From JBKEBX01 sp047974615 (GTDB lineage Bacteria > Bacillota > Clostridia > Lachnospirales > CAMZNU01): a stretch of 64,000 nt of DNA. Below the pieces are notes generated by a model. That model worked only from the letters and a program-made list of their open reading frames with translations, ran no database searches and was not told where the DNA came from. A program made the position numbers and the translations under genes. The stretch covers positions 1 through 64,000 of the forward strand of contig JBKECM010000082.1 in assembly GCA_047974615.1 (NCBI GenBank). Direction: 5' to 3'. Shown here piece after piece: positions 63,141 to 64,000 of the stretch (position 1 is the stretch's first letter; every line of letters begins with the position of its first letter).

Positions 63141-63800
63141 ATATATAGTGTCGAAAAAGTTAACAAAGTAAAAAAATATGGGGGGTTTTGAAGAAAACGG
63201 GAAATTGCATAAAAAACAGAAAAAAATATAGTGGTATCAGTGCAAAATGCAACGTTGTGTAGTAACGAGGAGAATTTTCAATTAGAAAATGAAAATTTTT
63301 TAAGAATCTTCAAAGAAGTGCGACCTTAGGAACAAGCAAAACAACGATTTTGCGTTAAGTGAGTAAGGAAAAAGTCAAATGACCTTTCCTCAGTTATGGC
63401 TTTCGCCGTAATTTTCGGAAGATTAGCCATCACCTAAGACTACGCTTAGTGGCGAGGCTAATCTGTATGATTGAAATTATCTTATTGAGAAACTCCCAAA
63501 TTAATTTTTTTCTAACCCTTTTCAGCACTTTCTTTAGTGTGGATAAACTTAATTGCTGTTTTCTTTAAAGTTATCATCTTAACGCCTTAGATTATTAGTT
63601 TAATAAATATTAAAAGTGACAATACAACTAAATTATGAAAAATTTAATAAAAACATATAAAAATAAACAAAAAATAGAAAAACAAATAAAAATAAGAGAC
63701 AAATACAATAAAAATCAATAGAGGATTTAATAAAAACATACAAAAATGTCTAATATATTACTATAAATAATTAAAAAAATGTAAAGAATTTAAAAATAGT
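63141..63800. other. Long gene-free spacer with composite repeats
   Basis: Nothing here looks like a full gene. 63217-63245 resembles the R2 core, 63246 has the R1-like core TGCAACGTTG, 63421-63465 is R3 copy B (inverted relative to 44684) and 63501-63528 is a degenerate R2 end. A hairpin lies around 63372-63402 (GGAAAAAGTCA/TGACCTTTCC). The part 63600-63780 is A-rich with a direct repeat of ATTTAATAAAAACAT (63640 and 63724). Confidence 0.55.
63421..63465 (-). repeat. Structured repeat R3, copy B
   Basis: The inverse of this segment begins CAGATTAGCCTCGCCACTAA and follows copy A at 44684 closely for the first ~35 nt. It contains CTAAG/CTTAG pairing. Confidence 0.5.
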
Positions 63801-63802
63801 GA

Positions 63803-63864
63803 TTGACAAATAGGAATTTTTATAATAAAATGACATTAATTAATAAACTTAATTAAATAAGTTT
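63803..63864 (+). promoter_or_regulatory. Promoter and inverted repeat before the NagB-like gene
   Basis: TTGACA (63803-63808), N17, TAAAAT (63826-63831), followed by the inverted repeat AAACTT (63845-63850) / AAGTTT (63859-63864). The repeat lies just past the start site, a usual place for an operator. The promoter has the same two hexamers as that of the ROK gene at 60379. Confidence 0.62.
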
Positions 63865-63887
63865 CGATAAAGTTATAAGGAGGTAAA

Positions 63888-64000
63888 ATGTTAAAAATAT
63901 TTGAAAATGAAAAAGATTTAGCTCAAGAAGTGTTTAAAGAAATGAAACAACAAATATTAACCGAGGATAGTCCTGTGTTCTCTTTAGCTTCTGGAAGTAC
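63888..64000 (+). CDS. NagB-like glucosamine-6-phosphate deaminase/isomerase family protein (partial)
   Basis: The first 37 codons only; it runs off the window end. MLKIFENEKDLAQEVFKEM then FSLASGST matches the phosphate-binding start of NagB-type proteins (nagB at 11443 has LATGSSP at the same place). AAGGAGG (63877-63883) lies 4 nt before ATG. It would be a second NagB-type enzyme, apart from the amino-sugar operon. A 6-phosphogluconolactonase-like relative cannot be excluded from so short a piece. Confidence 0.75.
   Translation, partial: MLKIFENEKDLAQEVFKEMKQQILTEDSPVFSLASGS

Noticed and set aside
63635..63721. 28-codon Lys-rich ORF in the A-rich spacer (MKNLIKTYKNKQ...)
   Set aside because: No ribosome binding site and extreme A content make it a likely chance ORF.

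Overview
The window is low-GC, gene-dense DNA from an anaerobic, endospore-forming member of the Clostridia (Firmicutes). Evidence for this is an alpha/beta-type SASP behind a sigma-G-like promoter, a SleC-type cortex-lytic protein, paired GlgC/GlgD, DnaD/DnaI-type helicase-loading proteins, a long single-chain PurL, a double-cubane-cluster-type protein, and strong AGGAGG ribosome binding sites with many TTG/GTG starts. I cannot name the genus. No rRNA, tRNA, CRISPR array, prophage or transposase gene was seen.

Layout. (1) 0.2-4.2 kb: sleC-like gene, pyrimidine-nucleoside phosphorylase, SASP, and an orphan membrane protein behind a sigma-D-like promoter. (2) 4.4-12.2 kb: an amino-sugar locus with a ROK repressor and its own palindromic operator, an ABC importer (binding protein and two permeases, no ATPase), a cytoplasmic GH3 NagZ-type enzyme, nagA and nagB. 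(3) 12.2-26.2 kb: a purine operon purE-K-L-C-F-M-N-H-D-fhs. It is preceded by a guanine riboswitch, then a 34-codon leader ORF whose stop codon lies inside an intrinsic terminator stem. (4) 26.4-39.8 kb: LysR regulator, glgC-glgD (minus strand), murC, dnaD-like, dnaI-like, xpaC-telA pair, bioY, an ArsB/NhaD-type carrier, an unknown protein and a GGDEF protein. (5) 39.9-45.6 kb: a duplicated-domain lipoprotein, a small membrane protein, an ECF sigma factor, a very large zinc-finger anti-sigma/DUF4349 protein, and a SIMPL-domain secreted protein preceded by an ECF-type promoter. (6) 45.9-48.7 kb: double-cubane-cluster-type protein, DUF3343 protein and a cysteine desulfurase. (7) 49.1-57.7 kb: DUF3892 protein, then a nucleoside uptake/catabolism operon (ECF S-component, deoB, nucleoside ABC ATPase and two permeases, deoC, deoD, BMP-family lipoprotein). 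(8) 58.1-64.0 kb: DUF2314-like protein, 4-oxalocrotonate tautomerase homolog, a second ROK regulator, a mannonate-dehydratase-type enolase-superfamily enzyme, and the start of a NagB-like gene cut by the window edge.

The genes form a salvage and biosynthesis picture. Amino sugars and nucleosides are imported and funnelled to glycolysis, while de novo purine synthesis is switched by guanine/hypoxanthine. The intergenic spacers carry at least three families of short structured repeats. One family (57.8 and 60.1 kb) has terminal inverted repeats and looks like a MITE. The most original item is the purine leader. The aptamer's P1 strand is duplicated downstream (12 of 13 nt), and the leader ORF ends inside the terminator, suggesting that the riboswitch acts through leader-peptide translation rather than directly on a terminator.
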